From Aminobacter niigataensis (GTDB lineage Bacteria > Pseudomonadota > Alphaproteobacteria > Rhizobiales > Rhizobiaceae), in NCBI RefSeq assembly GCF_014200015.1, contig NZ_JACHOT010000002.1, positions 62,001 through 126,000 on the forward strand: 64,000 bases of DNA. Direction: 5' to 3'. The notes below the pieces were generated by a model that saw only the letters and a program-made list of their open reading frames with translations, was not told where the DNA came from and did not search any database. A program made the position numbers and the translations under genes. Shown one piece after another: positions 54,549 to 63,201 of this stretch; positions within the stretch are counted from its first letter, which is position 1, and each line of letters begins with the position of its first letter.

Positions 54549-55157
54549 TCAACACAATCCCGCTTGCTTGAGCACGCGATATGCCTGGAGCACATCCCTG
54601 AAGCGGTCCTCCGAACCCCGATCGCCGCCATTGGCGTCGGGATGGTGGCGTTTCACCAGTTCCTTGTAGCGCGCCTTGATGTCGGCGCCGGTGGCTTTCG
54701 AATCCAGCCCAAGCGTCTCCAGCGCCTTGGCCTCGAGGGGCTTGGCCTTGCGCTGTCGCGGCGCGCCGGCAGTGCCGAACATGTTGTGCGGATCGCGCAT
54801 GCGGTTGTGGTAGCCGGCGCGGCCCGAGCGCTGCTGGGCGAAGTCGGGCGCCGAACGCGCCGCACTGTTGGAACCCATGGTCCAGGTCGGCCTGTGGCCC
54901 GTCATCGCCTCCTTCTGGAAGCGCGCGATCTCACCGTCGGCGAGGCCGGAGAAATAATTGAAGCCCTTGTTGTACTCGCGCACGTGGTCGAAGCAGAACT
55001 GGAAATACTCGCCTTCCTTCATGCGGCCGACTGGCGCCTTGTGCGTGCCGGGCTGCTTGCAGCCGTCCCACTGGCAGGCCGGGGCGCGCGACTTCACCTC
55101 CGCTTCCGGATCGGGCCGGACGCGGATCTTGTCGAAATATTTCGGATACGGCTTCAT
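54549..55157 (-). CDS. J-domain-containing molecular chaperone
   Basis: A 202-residue protein with an unusual order. The N-terminal part carries a cysteine/histidine group that may bind zinc (CQWDGCKQPGTHKAP, FCFDHV), and the DnaJ domain lies at the C-terminus (about 140-200) with the HPD motif in KRHHPDANGGDR. The HPD shows it can stimulate an Hsp70 ATPase. This J-at-the-end type is common in rhizobia and stands next to cobS or bolA; its client is unknown. Confidence 0.88.
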   Translation of the reverse strand: MKPYPKYFDKIRVRPDPEAEVKSRAPACQWDGCKQPGTHKAPVGRMKEGEYFQFCFDHVREYNKGFNYFSGLADGEIARFQKEAMTGHRPTWTMGSNSAARSAPDFAQQRSGRAGYHNRMRDPHNMFGTAGAPRQRKAKPLEAKALETLGLDSKATGADIKARYKELVKRHHPDANGGDRGSEDRFRDVLQAYRVLKQAGLC

Positions 55158-55297
55158 CTAATGGTATTTACCGCCTCTTGGCGCGGCGAAACAAGAATTG
55201 ACATTTCGAGGATGTTGGCCCTAACGCCTGATTTGCGGCTCAATTGCGCCCGATGGCGCGAATGCCGCAGCGACACATGTGGTGAAAGGCGAAACCG

Positions 55298-55600
55298 ATG
55301 TCCATACAGGCGACCATCGAAGACAAGCTGAACAAGGCATTTTCGCCGGAACGGCTCGTCGTCCTCAACGAAAGCCACCTGCACGCCGGCCATCACCATG
55401 TCGACGGCGGCCATGAAGCGGTGTTCGACGGCTCCGGCGAGACGCACTTCCGCATCCGCATCGTCGCACCCGGCTTCGCCGGCATGAACCGTATCGACCG
55501 CCACCGCGCGGTCAACGAGGCGCTCTCCGCCGAACTCAAGGCCGGCCTGCATGCGCTGGCGATCGAGCCGGCGGCACCGGGCGAACAGACGCGCTGGTAG
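55298..55600 (+). CDS. bolA: BolA family protein
   Basis: Small regulator and iron-sulfur trafficking protein that usually partners a monothiol glutaredoxin. The 100 residues include LVVLNESHLHAGHHHVDGGHE, histidines that can ligate a shared cluster, and the helix-turn-helix-like GMNRIDRHRAVNEALSAEL. It is divergent from the J-domain gene, and its stop comes within 2 nt of the convergent vapC stop. Confidence 0.92.
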   Translation: MSIQATIEDKLNKAFSPERLVVLNESHLHAGHHHVDGGHEAVFDGSGETHFRIRIVAPGFAGMNRIDRHRAVNEALSAELKAGLHALAIEPAAPGEQTRW

Positions 55601-55602
55601 GA

Positions 55603-56004
55603 CTACCAGACGGTTACGACATGCGGGTAGCGCGTTATCTTGCTATCCGCGGTAACCAGCGGGGCAGCAAGTTCACGCGCCAGCGCCACGATCATCCGAT
55701 CCGCCGGATCCGCGTGGAATTCACCGGGCAACATGACGCTATTCACCGCTACCCTGTTGTCGACAGGGATGAAGCGAAAACCTTCAATTTCACTGACGAC
55801 ATCCAGCCAGTGCGACACATCCATGGACAGTTCGAGTTTGCCTTTTGAAACCAGCATGGCGATCTCCCATGCGGAAATCGCCGAGGCCACTACGCCTTCA
55901 TGGTCGTTCAATGCGCTTTCAATGGCTTGCCGCGCCGCGGCAGACAGCCTGGATGCATCGCTGCCAGCCCACCAGACGAGGGCGTGAGTGTCCAGGACGA
56001 TCAT
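55603..56004 (-). CDS. vapC: VapC-type PIN-domain toxin
   Basis: Ribonuclease toxin of 133 residues. The four acidic residues of the PIN active site are present: D5 (IVLDTHALVWW), E47 (SAWEIAML), D102 (DPADRMI) and D120 (VTADSKI). Its ATG overlaps the antitoxin stop as ATGA, so translation is coupled. Codon use is less GC-biased than in its neighbours, suggesting acquisition. In related systems VapC cleaves tRNA; the target here is unknown. Confidence 0.9.
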   Translation of the reverse strand: MIVLDTHALVWWAGSDASRLSAAARQAIESALNDHEGVVASAISAWEIAMLVSKGKLELSMDVSHWLDVVSEIEGFRFIPVDNRVAVNSVMLPGEFHADPADRMIVALARELAAPLVTADSKITRYPHVVTVW

Positions 56005-56234
56005 TTCAGGGCGTCCCAGTCCGCCACGCCAACTGGTTCAAAAGGATTGTCATAGCGCTGCACCGACCCCTTCAGAAGATCGAGCGGATTGCGGTGTTTT
56101 CGATCAAGTCGTCGGATTTCAAGCTTCGGCTCACCGTGATCAGTGACGATCAGTGGCTCGCCGGTCGCTTCGATTTCACGAAACAACTCCAGCGCCTTTG
56201 CCTTGAACTGAGATTTTGACACGCGGACAACCAT
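56001..56234 (-). CDS. Phd/YefM-type antitoxin
   Basis: A 77-residue antitoxin: VRVSKSQFKAKALELFREIEATGEPLIVTDHGEP is the Phd/YefM DNA-binding fold, and the C-terminal tail (KGSVQRYDNPFEPVGVADWDALK) is the part expected to block the toxin. The ATG at 56234 is preceded by AGGAGG. A longer frame to 56285 crosses the promoter and is rejected. It probably represses its own operon. Confidence 0.87.
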   Translation of the reverse strand: MVVRVSKSQFKAKALELFREIEATGEPLIVTDHGEPKLEIRRLDRKHRNPLDLLKGSVQRYDNPFEPVGVADWDALK

Positions 56235-56257
56235 CAACGTACCTCCTGCACACCTAC

Positions 56258-56297
56258 AAGATAGTGCAGAAATGACTATGGTCAATGACTATGGTCA
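56258..56297 (-). promoter_or_regulatory. vapBC promoter overlapping a tandem 13-bp repeat
   Basis: On the minus strand, -35 TTGACC (56285-56280) and -10 TATCTT (56263-56258) are 16 nt apart, with a short leader to the antitoxin. The plus strand carries ATGACTATGGTCA twice in tandem (56272-56284, 56285-56297). The -35 spans the junction, so the repeat could be the antitoxin operator. The second copy also contains the stop codon of the upstream CorC-like gene. Confidence 0.55.
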
Positions 56298-57215
56298 ACG
56301 AGGCGTTTGCGTCGCCGGTTGCGGCTCCACCACTGCCGGCCTGATCCTGATCCGCGCCAGCCGGTTCTTGTCGCGCTTCATGACGATGAAGCGCTTGCCG
56401 TGGAAGGTAAATGCCTGCTTTTCCTCGGGGATCGACTGGGTCTCGTGAATGACAAGCCCGGCGATCGTCGTCGCCTCGTCGTCGGGCAGGTGCCAGTCGA
56501 GCGCACGGTTGAGGTCGCGAATCGGCACCGTGCCGTCGACCACCACGGAGCCGTCGGCCTCCTGCTTGACGCCCTGGACGTCGATGTCATGCTCGTCGGC
56601 GATCTCGCCGACGATCTCCTCGATGATGTCTTCGAGCGTCACCAGCCCTTCGACCTCGCCATATTCGTCGACGACGATGGCGAAATGCGCCTTTCGGCGC
56701 AAAAAGGCGTTGAGTTGCTCCTGAAGTGTCGTCGTGTCAGGCACGAACCAGGGTTTGGATGCGACTTTCGGCACGTCGACCCTGCTGTAATCGCCCTCGA
56801 CGTCGTTCAGGGCACGCAGCAGATCCTTGGCGTGAACGACGCCGACGATGTTGTCGAGCGAGCCGCGCCACAGCGGCATCCGCGTATATGGGCTCTGCAG
56901 GATCTCGCGGACCAGCGCCTCGGATGCGATGTCCGCATTGACCGACCGCATGGCGGTGCGGTGGACCATGACGTCGGAGACTTCGAGCTCGTGCAGGTCG
57001 AGCAGGCCACCGACCTGGTCGCGGTCCTGCTTCACCACCTGGCCGTCGCGGTGGAATTCGTCGACGGCGCCGCGCAGCTCGTCATGGGCGGAACGCTGGG
57101 GCGACAGTGCGATCAGCTCGTAACCGAGGGACGCGAGCAAGCGGTCGCGGAATACCATGATGGCAAGCATCAGCCCCCCAAGAACTGCCGCGGCGATCCA
57201 GCCTGCTTCGCTCAT
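56295..57215 (-). CDS. CorC/HlyC-like CBS protein lacking the CNNM domain
   Basis: The 306 residues have one N-terminal hydrophobic segment (about 6-32), then a CBS pair ([69 protein letters not shown]) and a C-terminal CorC_HlyC domain. Relatives begin with a four-helix CNNM/DUF21 membrane domain of about 180 residues; here MSEAGW leads almost straight to [17 protein letters not shown]. Family members are linked to magnesium efflux. The start overlaps the aroB stop in ATGA. Confidence 0.85.
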   Translation of the reverse strand: MSEAGWIAAAVLGGLMLAIMVFRDRLLASLGYELIALSPQRSAHDELRGAVDEFHRDGQVVKQDRDQVGGLLDLHELEVSDVMVHRTAMRSVNADIASEALVREILQSPYTRMPLWRGSLDNIVGVVHAKDLLRALNDVEGDYSRVDVPKVASKPWFVPDTTTLQEQLNAFLRRKAHFAIVVDEYGEVEGLVTLEDIIEEIVGEIADEHDIDVQGVKQEADGSVVVDGTVPIRDLNRALDWHLPDDEATTIAGLVIHETQSIPEEKQAFTFHGKRFIVMKRDKNRLARIRIRPAVVEPQPATQTPR

Positions 57216-58327
57216 CCCGGGTGATTCTCCTTGAGGAAGGAGATCACTTCGGAGGCTGGCACGTCCTTGGCGATGAAGGACTGGCCGATGCCGCGCGTCA
57301 GGATGAAGGTCAACGCGCCGCGCGACACCTTCTTGTCCTGGGTGATGAAGTTGAACAGCGCATCGGCGTCGGGCAGGCTGCCCGGGATGTCGGCCATGCG
57401 CCACGGCAGGCCGACGTCGCGAAGATGCGCCTCGACGCGCGCCGCATCGTCCGGGCTCGCGAGGTTGAGGCGAGCCGAGAAGCGATGCGCCAGCGCCATG
57501 CCGATGGCGACGCCCTCGCCATGGACGAGCCGCGCGCCGTCATAAGCGGTCGCGGCTTCGAGCGCGTGGCCGAATGTGTGGCCCAGATTGAGCAGCGCAC
57601 GGTCGCCGGTCTCGAACTCGTCGCGGGCGACGACATCGGCCTTGGCGCGGCAGGATTGGGCGATGGCCTCGATGCGAGCCGGGCCGCCGGAGAAGACCTC
57701 CTGCCAGTTGCTTTCCAACCAGGCGAAGAAGTCCGGCCTGTCGATCAGGCCGTATTTGGCGACTTCGGCATAACCGGCGCGGAATTCGCGCAGCGGCAGC
57801 GTGTCGAGGGCGGCGGTATCGGCCAGCACCAGCTTCGGCTGATGGAAGACGCCGATCAGGTTCTTGCCGCGCAGGCTGTTGATGCCGGTCTTGCCGCCGA
57901 CCGACGAATCGACCTGTGCCAGAAGCGAGGTCGGCATCTGGACGAAATTCATGCCGCGGCGGACGATGCCGGCCGCGAAGCCGGTGAGATCGCCGATGAC
58001 GCCGCCGCCGAGCGCGATCACCGCGTCGCCGCGTTCGAGGCGGGCGGCGATGATCTGGTCGACCACGGTTTCCAGAGAATCGAAGCTTTTCGTCTTTTCG
58101 CCCGCTGGGAGCTTGATCACGGCAGGCGGATTGCCGCCAGCGGTGAGGCTTTCGACCAACGGCCCGAGATGGGCAGCGGCGACGTTTTCGTCAGTGACGA
58201 TGGCCGTGCGCGCCTTTGGCAAGCGTTTCTGGATCAGCTCCGCGCCACGCGCAATCAGGCCCGGGCCGATCAGGATGTCATAGGCGCGGTCGCCAAGCCC
58301 GACTTCGACTGTGACGGTGCCTGTCAT
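57212..58327 (-). CDS. aroB: 3-dehydroquinate synthase
   Basis: Second step of the shikimate pathway, NAD- and metal-dependent. The 371 residues contain the NAD loop [14 protein letters not shown], substrate contacts in [13 protein letters not shown], and metal ligands in [21 protein letters not shown] and [10 protein letters not shown]. It sits between aroK and the CorC-like gene, with ATGA overlaps at both ends, so all three are translated as a coupled unit. Confidence 0.97.
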   Translation of the reverse strand: MTGTVTVEVGLGDRAYDILIGPGLIARGAELIQKRLPKARTAIVTDENVAAAHLGPLVESLTAGGNPPAVIKLPAGEKTKSFDSLETVVDQIIAARLERGDAVIALGGGVIGDLTGFAAGIVRRGMNFVQMPTSLLAQVDSSVGGKTGINSLRGKNLIGVFHQPKLVLADTAALDTLPLREFRAGYAEVAKYGLIDRPDFFAWLESNWQEVFSGGPARIEAIAQSCRAKADVVARDEFETGDRALLNLGHTFGHALEAATAYDGARLVHGEGVAIGMALAHRFSARLNLASPDDAARVEAHLRDVGLPWRMADIPGSLPDADALFNFITQDKKVSRGALTFILTRGIGQSFIAKDVPASEVISFLKENHPG

Positions 58328-58947
58328 TCGTGATCCTCCGAGACTTCCGATACGTGTATGCTGCCGGGCACGCCGAGATGGTTGCAAAGCGCTTCGATGA
58401 CCTCGCTGGCGATCGCTTCCTTGCGGTCGTCGCGCGTCGCCACTGCGAGATCGGCAAGTGCATAGACCGGGTAGCGCTCGTCCATCAGCTTGGCCAGCAC
58501 GGCGCGTGGGTCGGCGTTCTGCAGCAGCGGCCGGTTCTGCTTCTTGGAAACGCGCTCCATCAGCAGGTCGAGATCGGCCTTGAGCCAGACCGAGACGCCG
58601 TGCGCGGCAATGGCCGAACGCGTCTGCGCATTCATGAAGGCGCCGCCGCCGGTCGACAGCACCTGCGGGCCGCTTTCCAGCACCCGGCCGATGACGCGCT
58701 GCTCGAGCGCGCGAAACTCGGCTTCGCCGTAGCGTTCGAACAGCTCGGGGATCGTCATCCGCGACACGCTTTCGATCTCGTGGTCGCTGTCGATGAAGCG
58801 GAGACCGAGCACCTGGGAGACCTTGCGGCCGATGGCGGTCTTGCCCGCGCCCATCAGACCGACAAAGACGATCGAGCGCGTGCCGAGCCGTTCAAGCAGG
58901 GCAGTTGTCGAACCGTCCGGAAATGGAGTCTGCTCGTCGGGTGTCAT
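58324..58947 (-). CDS. aroK: shikimate kinase
   Basis: Phosphorylates shikimate at the 3-hydroxyl. The 207 residues include Walker [12 protein letters not shown] (30-40), shikimate-binding D53 and D55 (FIDSDHEIE), GGGAFMN, and the lid NRPLLQ. The N-terminal 24 residues are an extension typical of rhizobia. It is the first gene of the aroK-aroB-corC unit and is divergent from a small membrane protein gene. Confidence 0.95.
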   Translation of the reverse strand: MTPDEQTPFPDGSTTALLERLGTRSIVFVGLMGAGKTAIGRKVSQVLGLRFIDSDHEIESVSRMTIPELFERYGEAEFRALEQRVIGRVLESGPQVLSTGGGAFMNAQTRSAIAAHGVSVWLKADLDLLMERVSKKQNRPLLQNADPRAVLAKLMDERYPVYALADLAVATRDDRKEAIASEVIEALCNHLGVPGSIHVSEVSEDHE

Positions 58948-59079
58948 GGCGTCCCTTTCGCCGGCGTATCGACATGAAAAGCCCCGTTGCGTCAAGCGCA
59001 GGGCGCCAAGAGCACCCTTGAATTGCAGGGAACGGCGTCCCATAAGGGCACAGGATAGGACAGACGGGCAAACACATCG

Positions 59080-59229
59080 ATGCCGACACTTTTCCGGTTC
59101 CTTGTCACGCTCGCCGTTCTGGCGGGCATCGGCTACGGCGCGATGTTTGCGCTGGTGATGTTCGTCGAGCCCAAGAAGGCCGAAATCACCATCCGCATTC
59201 CGCCGGAAAAGCTCGCGCCAAAGCAATGA
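59080..59229 (+). CDS. 49-residue single-pass membrane protein
   Basis: ATG at 59080; the product is [20 protein letters not shown].. with one helix (about 5-28), then a short, charged, proline-rich tail ([19 protein letters not shown]). Its stop overlaps the xerD start in ATGA, which makes it the coupling cistron for xerD. It is the first gene on this strand after aroK. No homologous function is known. Confidence 0.7.
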   Translation: MPTLFRFLVTLAVLAGIGYGAMFALVMFVEPKKAEITIRIPPEKLAPKQ

Positions 59230-60137
59230 AAAGCGGCGCGCGCATCGAAGCTTTTCTCGAAATGATGAGCGCCGAGCGCGGTGCCGCCGACAACACCCTG
59301 GCCAGCTACCGCCGCGACCTCGAAGACGCCTCCGAACATCTCGGCGGCCGCCTGGCCGACGCAGACGCCGCCGGCATTCGCGGCTATCTCGACGACATCG
59401 CCGGCCGCGGCTTCGCCACCACCTCGCAGGCCCGCAAGCTGTCGGCGCTCAGGCAGTTCTTCCGCTTCCTCTATGCCGAAGGGCTGCGCGGTGACGACCC
59501 CACCGGCATCCTCGACAGCCCGAAGAAGGACCGGCCGCTGCCCAAGACGATGAGCGAGGGCGAGACCGGACGATTGCTCGACCGCGCGGCGGCGGAAGCG
59601 AAAGCTGCCACCGGCAACGAAATGGCGAGCGCAACGCGGATGCACGCGCTGGTCGAAGTGCTTTATGCCTCCGGCCTGCGGGTGTCGGAACTTGTCAGCC
59701 TTCCGCTGACCGTGGCGCTACGCGACGAACGCTTCTTCGTGGTGCGCGGCAAGGGCGACAAGGACCGCATGGTGCCGCTGTCGGCCAAGGCACGCGAGGC
59801 TATGCGGCGTTGGCTGGAAGAACGGAATCGCGATCCGAAACTAGTGGAAAGCCTGTTCCTGTTTCCGGCGGCGTCGGACAGCGGCCACATGCCCCGCCAG
59901 GTTTTTGCCCGCGATCTCAAGGCGCTGGCCGCGCGCGCCGGCATCGCCTCGGCAAAAATATCGCCGCACGTGCTGCGCCACGCCTTCGCCAGCCACCTGC
60001 TGCAGAATGGCGCCGACCTGCGCGCTGTGCAGCAATTGCTTGGCCATTCCGACATCTCGACCACGCAAATCTACACGCATGTGCTCGAAGAAAGGCTGTT
60101 GAAACTGGTCAACGAACATCACCCGCTTGCCGATTAA
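59226..60137 (+). CDS. xerD: tyrosine recombinase XerD
   Basis: Site-specific recombinase of the XerCD pair that resolves chromosome dimers at dif. The 303 residues include an N-terminal SAM-like core-binding domain and the full catalytic set: R152 (SGLRVSEL), K176, H248 and R251 (HVLRH), H274 (LGHSD) and nucleophile Y283 (TTQIYTHV). Its setting beside aroK and accA is the usual chromosomal one, so it is not a phage integrase. Confidence 0.94.
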   Translation: MKSGARIEAFLEMMSAERGAADNTLASYRRDLEDASEHLGGRLADADAAGIRGYLDDIAGRGFATTSQARKLSALRQFFRFLYAEGLRGDDPTGILDSPKKDRPLPKTMSEGETGRLLDRAAAEAKAATGNEMASATRMHALVEVLYASGLRVSELVSLPLTVALRDERFFVVRGKGDKDRMVPLSAKAREAMRRWLEERNRDPKLVESLFLFPAASDSGHMPRQVFARDLKALAARAGIASAKISPHVLRHAFASHLLQNGADLRAVQQLLGHSDISTTQIYTHVLEERLLKLVNEHHPLAD

Positions 60138-60235
60138 GGTCCATATCGCTATGTGAGTGCCACGTTCCACTGGCGCGGCGCCGCATTTTTCGTGCCCCGG
60201 TGCCTATTCTTTTCAGCGTGGTAGTCCGCTCGCCA

Positions 60236-61186
60236 ATGTACAATTACCTCGATTTCGAAAAACCGGTCCAAGATCTCGAAGGCAAGATCCTCGAGCTCAA
60301 GAAACTCGCCGAGAACGGCGAGGCCGTCGATGTTGGCGACGAGATCAAGCGGCTGGAGAAGCGCTCGCGCGATGCGCTGCGCGACGCCTACAAGGCGCTG
60401 ACCCCGTGGCAGAAGGTCCAGGTCGCGCGCCATCCCGACCGCCCGCATTGCCTCGACTACGTCAGGGCCCTGTTCACCGATTTCACCACTCTCGCCGGCG
60501 ACCGCAATTTCGGCGAGGACGCCGCCATGGTCGGCGGATTTGCCCGCTTCCGCGGCGAACCGGTTCTGGTTCTGGGCCAGGAGAAGGGTTCCGACACCAA
60601 GAGCCGCCTCAAGCACAATTTCGGCTCGGTCCGCCCCGAAGGCTACCGCAAGTCCGTGCGCCTGATGGAAATGGCCGACCGTTTCAAAATTCCTGTCGTC
60701 ATGCTGGTCGACACGGCAGGCGCCTATCCCGGTGTCGGCGCCGAGGAGCGCGGCCAGGCCGAAGCCATTGCGCGCTCGACCTCGGCCTGCCTCGGCCTCA
60801 AGGTGCCGTCGATCGCCGTCGTCATCGGCGAAGGCGGTTCGGGCGGTGCGATCGCCATCGCCACTGCCAACCGCGTCTTCATGCTCGAACACGCGATCTA
60901 TTCGGTGATCTCGCCGGAAGGCGCGGCTTCCATCCTGTGGCGCGACACGACGCGCTCCAAGGATGCGGCGACCAACATGAAGATCACCGCGCAGGATCTG
61001 CTCGGCCTCAAGATCATCGACCAGATCATCGACGAACCGCTTGGCGGCGCGCACCGCAATGCCGAGGCGGTGATTTCGGCCACCGGCGACCTGATCGCCA
61101 AGACGTTCAGCGAATTTGCCGGCTCGAACATCGATTTCCGCGAGCACCGCCGCGAGAAATACCTGGCCATCGGCCGCAGCCTCTGA
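60236..61186 (+). CDS. accA: acetyl-CoA carboxylase carboxyltransferase subunit alpha
   Basis: Half of the carboxyltransferase that makes malonyl-CoA for fatty-acid synthesis. The 316 residues begin YLDFEKPVQDLEGKI and contain VDTAGAYPGVGAEERGQAEA and the oxyanion region GEGGSGGAIAI. The ATG at 60236 follows a 98-nt gap after xerD; longer upstream frames are shadows of xerD. Confidence 0.97.
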   Translation: MYNYLDFEKPVQDLEGKILELKKLAENGEAVDVGDEIKRLEKRSRDALRDAYKALTPWQKVQVARHPDRPHCLDYVRALFTDFTTLAGDRNFGEDAAMVGGFARFRGEPVLVLGQEKGSDTKSRLKHNFGSVRPEGYRKSVRLMEMADRFKIPVVMLVDTAGAYPGVGAEERGQAEAIARSTSACLGLKVPSIAVVIGEGGSGGAIAIATANRVFMLEHAIYSVISPEGAASILWRDTTRSKDAATNMKITAQDLLGLKIIDQIIDEPLGGAHRNAEAVISATGDLIAKTFSEFAGSNIDFREHRREKYLAIGRSL

Positions 61187-61196
61187 TTGCGTAAAC

Positions 61197-61216
61197 TGTG
61201 GCCCGAATGGGCCACA
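61197..61216 (+). terminator. short hairpin after accA
   Basis: TGTGGCCC/GGGCCACA around a GAAT tetraloop is 10 nt after the accA stop. There is no T tract, so termination may be partial or Rho-assisted. Confidence 0.5.
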
Positions 61217-61409
61217 TCACCGTTTCGCCACAAAATTGCCGCCTCGCCGAGTTCAATGAACTTGCCGTGATTTTGCGCGCGTGGGACGGGCCAGGAACTT
61301 GCGGTAAGGATTTTTCAAGGTTAACGACCCTAAGGTCGAAGCAGTATCAGGACGGGCCGGCCGAAGGCGTGAATGCGCTGTGGCCGCAAATGAGACGACA
61401 TTAGCAACG

Positions 61410-62669
61410 ATGATCGCCAATATCGCACGTGCCGGATTGCTTCTCGCCGCTATCGCAGTGGCAGGCTGTTCGGAATCCTCCGTTACGGACTTCGTTCCGC
61501 AGCATGCCAACCGGCAGCTGCCGCCCAAGATCCTGGCCGAAATGAAGGCCAAGGGCATGAGCCGCAGCTCGCCCGTGCTGGCGCGCGTGTTCAAGGAAGA
61601 AGGCAAGCTGGAAGTCTGGAAACAGAAGACCAACGGCCGCTACGACCTGATCGCCGCCTACGACATCTGCAAGATCTCCGGCAAGCTCGGCCCGAAGTTC
61701 ACCGAGGGCGACCGCCAGTCGCCGGAGGGGTTCTATACCGTACGTCCGGGGCAGATGAACCCGAACTCCAGCTATCACCTCGCCTTCAACATCGGCTATC
61801 CCAATACCTATGACCGCGCCAACGGCCGTACCGGCTCGAACCTGATGGTTCACGGCGCCTGCTCGTCGTCCGGCTGCTTCTCGATGACCGATGCGCAGAT
61901 CGAGGAAATCTATGCCTTCGCGCGCGATGCGTTCAAGGGCGGCCAGACCGAGTTCCAAGTGCAGTCCTATCCGTTCCGGATGACCGCCGCCAACATGGCG
62001 CGCTATCGCAGCGACCCGAACTACCAGTTCTGGGCGATGCTCAAGGAAGGCTACGACCACTTCGAGATCACCAAGGTGCCGCCGAAGGTCGACGTCTGCG
62101 AAAAGCGCTACATCTTCAATCGCATTCCCGAGGGCGGCGCCACTTTCAACCCGACCGGCGCATGCCCTGCCTACACCCAGCCGCAGGCGCTGCAGACGGC
62201 CTATCAGTCCTACAAGACCAAGTATGACAGCGCCTTTGCCAGCGCCAGCGGCGGCGAGGCGCCCAAGCCGACCATCGCCGGCATCAAGGAAGCGGCCATC
62301 GTCTCGGACTGGACCAAGAAGCGGGCCCGCGGCGAGCGCGTGCCGATCGAGCCGCCATCCCTGAACCACGACGGCACAGTGACCGTCACCGACCGCATGG
62401 GCCGCATCGACTCGGCCGAAGGCCGCCGCATGGCAGCGCTTGACGCCGCCGAAGCCGCCAAGAAAAGAGCTGCCGAGGAAAAGGTCGCTGCCGCAGCTGC
62501 AGCCAAGGCCGCCAAGCTGGCCGCCCAGCAGCCGGTGGTAACGGCGACCGTGCCGTCCCCCGAGCCCGTGGCAACCGAAGCACCCGCGCAGGCAGCCCAG
62601 GCAGCCCCCGCCGAAGAGGGCGGCGCCGCCAAGCTCAAGAAGAGATTGCTCGGCATGTTCGGCAGCTGA
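61410..62669 (+). CDS. L,D-transpeptidase family lipoprotein
   Basis: A 419-residue envelope protein. A lipobox VAGC puts the acyl cysteine at position 20; a YkuD catalytic domain follows with the active-site motif LMVHGACSSSGCFSM (nucleophile cysteine and conserved histidine). The last 90 residues are Ala-, Lys- and Pro-rich and look disordered. Such enzymes form 3-3 peptidoglycan crosslinks or tether outer-membrane proteins; which one is unknown. The ATG at 61410 is chosen over a GTG ten codons earlier because it gives a normal lipoprotein signal. Confidence 0.88.
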   Translation: MIANIARAGLLLAAIAVAGCSESSVTDFVPQHANRQLPPKILAEMKAKGMSRSSPVLARVFKEEGKLEVWKQKTNGRYDLIAAYDICKISGKLGPKFTEGDRQSPEGFYTVRPGQMNPNSSYHLAFNIGYPNTYDRANGRTGSNLMVHGACSSSGCFSMTDAQIEEIYAFARDAFKGGQTEFQVQSYPFRMTAANMARYRSDPNYQFWAMLKEGYDHFEITKVPPKVDVCEKRYIFNRIPEGGATFNPTGACPAYTQPQALQTAYQSYKTKYDSAFASASGGEAPKPTIAGIKEAAIVSDWTKKRARGERVPIEPPSLNHDGTVTVTDRMGRIDSAEGRRMAALDAAEAAKKRAAEEKVAAAAAAKAAKLAAQQPVVTATVPSPEPVATEAPAQAAQAAPAEEGGAAKLKKRLLGMFGS

Positions 62670-62674
62670 ACGGC

Positions 62675-62908
62675 GTGAGCGAAACCGCCGACATCTACGA
62701 TCTCAGGGGACTCAATTGCCCCCTGCCCGTGCTGAAGGCCAAGCGGCGCCTAGCCGACATGGCCGTCGGCAGCCAGCTCTGGCTCGAAACCACCGACCCG
62801 CTCGCAGTCATCGACATTCCCGCCTTCTGCCAGGACGCCGGGCACAGGCTTGTCGAGACGAAAGCCGTCGAAGGCGGCCATCGCTTCCTGATCGAACGGG
62901 CCGGCTGA
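62675..62908 (+). CDS. tusA: TusA family sulfurtransferase
   Basis: Small sulfur carrier (77 residues). The catalytic C15 lies in the CPxP motif DLRGLNCPLPVLKAK, and the fold's conserved TDPLAVIDIPAF follows. TusA proteins relay persulfide sulfur for tRNA thiolation or molybdenum cofactor synthesis. The start is GTG 5 nt after the transpeptidase stop, so it is coupled to that gene. Confidence 0.9.
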   Translation: MSETADIYDLRGLNCPLPVLKAKRRLADMAVGSQLWLETTDPLAVIDIPAFCQDAGHRLVETKAVEGGHRFLIERAG

Positions 62909-62981
62909 GCTTCAGGCACTTGCAGTGCCTCCTTCGAGGCTCGCCCGCCAAGGGAATTACTGGCTCTGCCACAGCATTGCG

Positions 62982-63121
62982 GGCTCGTTCCTCAGGATGA
63001 GGACCGCGTAGACCCAGCCAGCCCTACTCCAGAGATGCTAAGCGCTTTGTGAATCCGCTGCAGTTGGATCAACCGCCGGTGCATGAACAAACGCAACGGT
63101 CCTCATCCTGAGGTGCGAGCC
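62982..63121. repeat. 140-bp palindromic intergenic element
   Basis: 17-bp perfect arms CCTCAGGATGAGGACCG (62990-63006) and complement (63097-63113), extended by GGCTCG (62982-62987) and CGAGCC (63116-63121). It is related in core sequence to the CTCAGGATG elements at 12654 and 21611 but has a different flank. It lies between the convergent tusA and cobW genes, filling about half of their 293-nt gap. Confidence 0.82.
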
Positions 63122-63201
63122 CACTATGGCATTGAAAAGATGGGAGCAAATGCCGGCGGGCGAGCTCAAAGGAAGCACGCCGCAGCCGATAGACCCGGAT
63201 C

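Noticed and set aside
59226-60137. xerD as a mobile-element integrase
   Set aside because: It is in the conserved aroK-xerD-accA setting, has XerD-like length and motifs, and there is no adjacent att site, tRNA or phage gene.
61198-61404. A 68-residue frame between accA and the transpeptidase gene
   Set aside because: It begins inside the accA hairpin, has no ribosome site and no protein-like composition.
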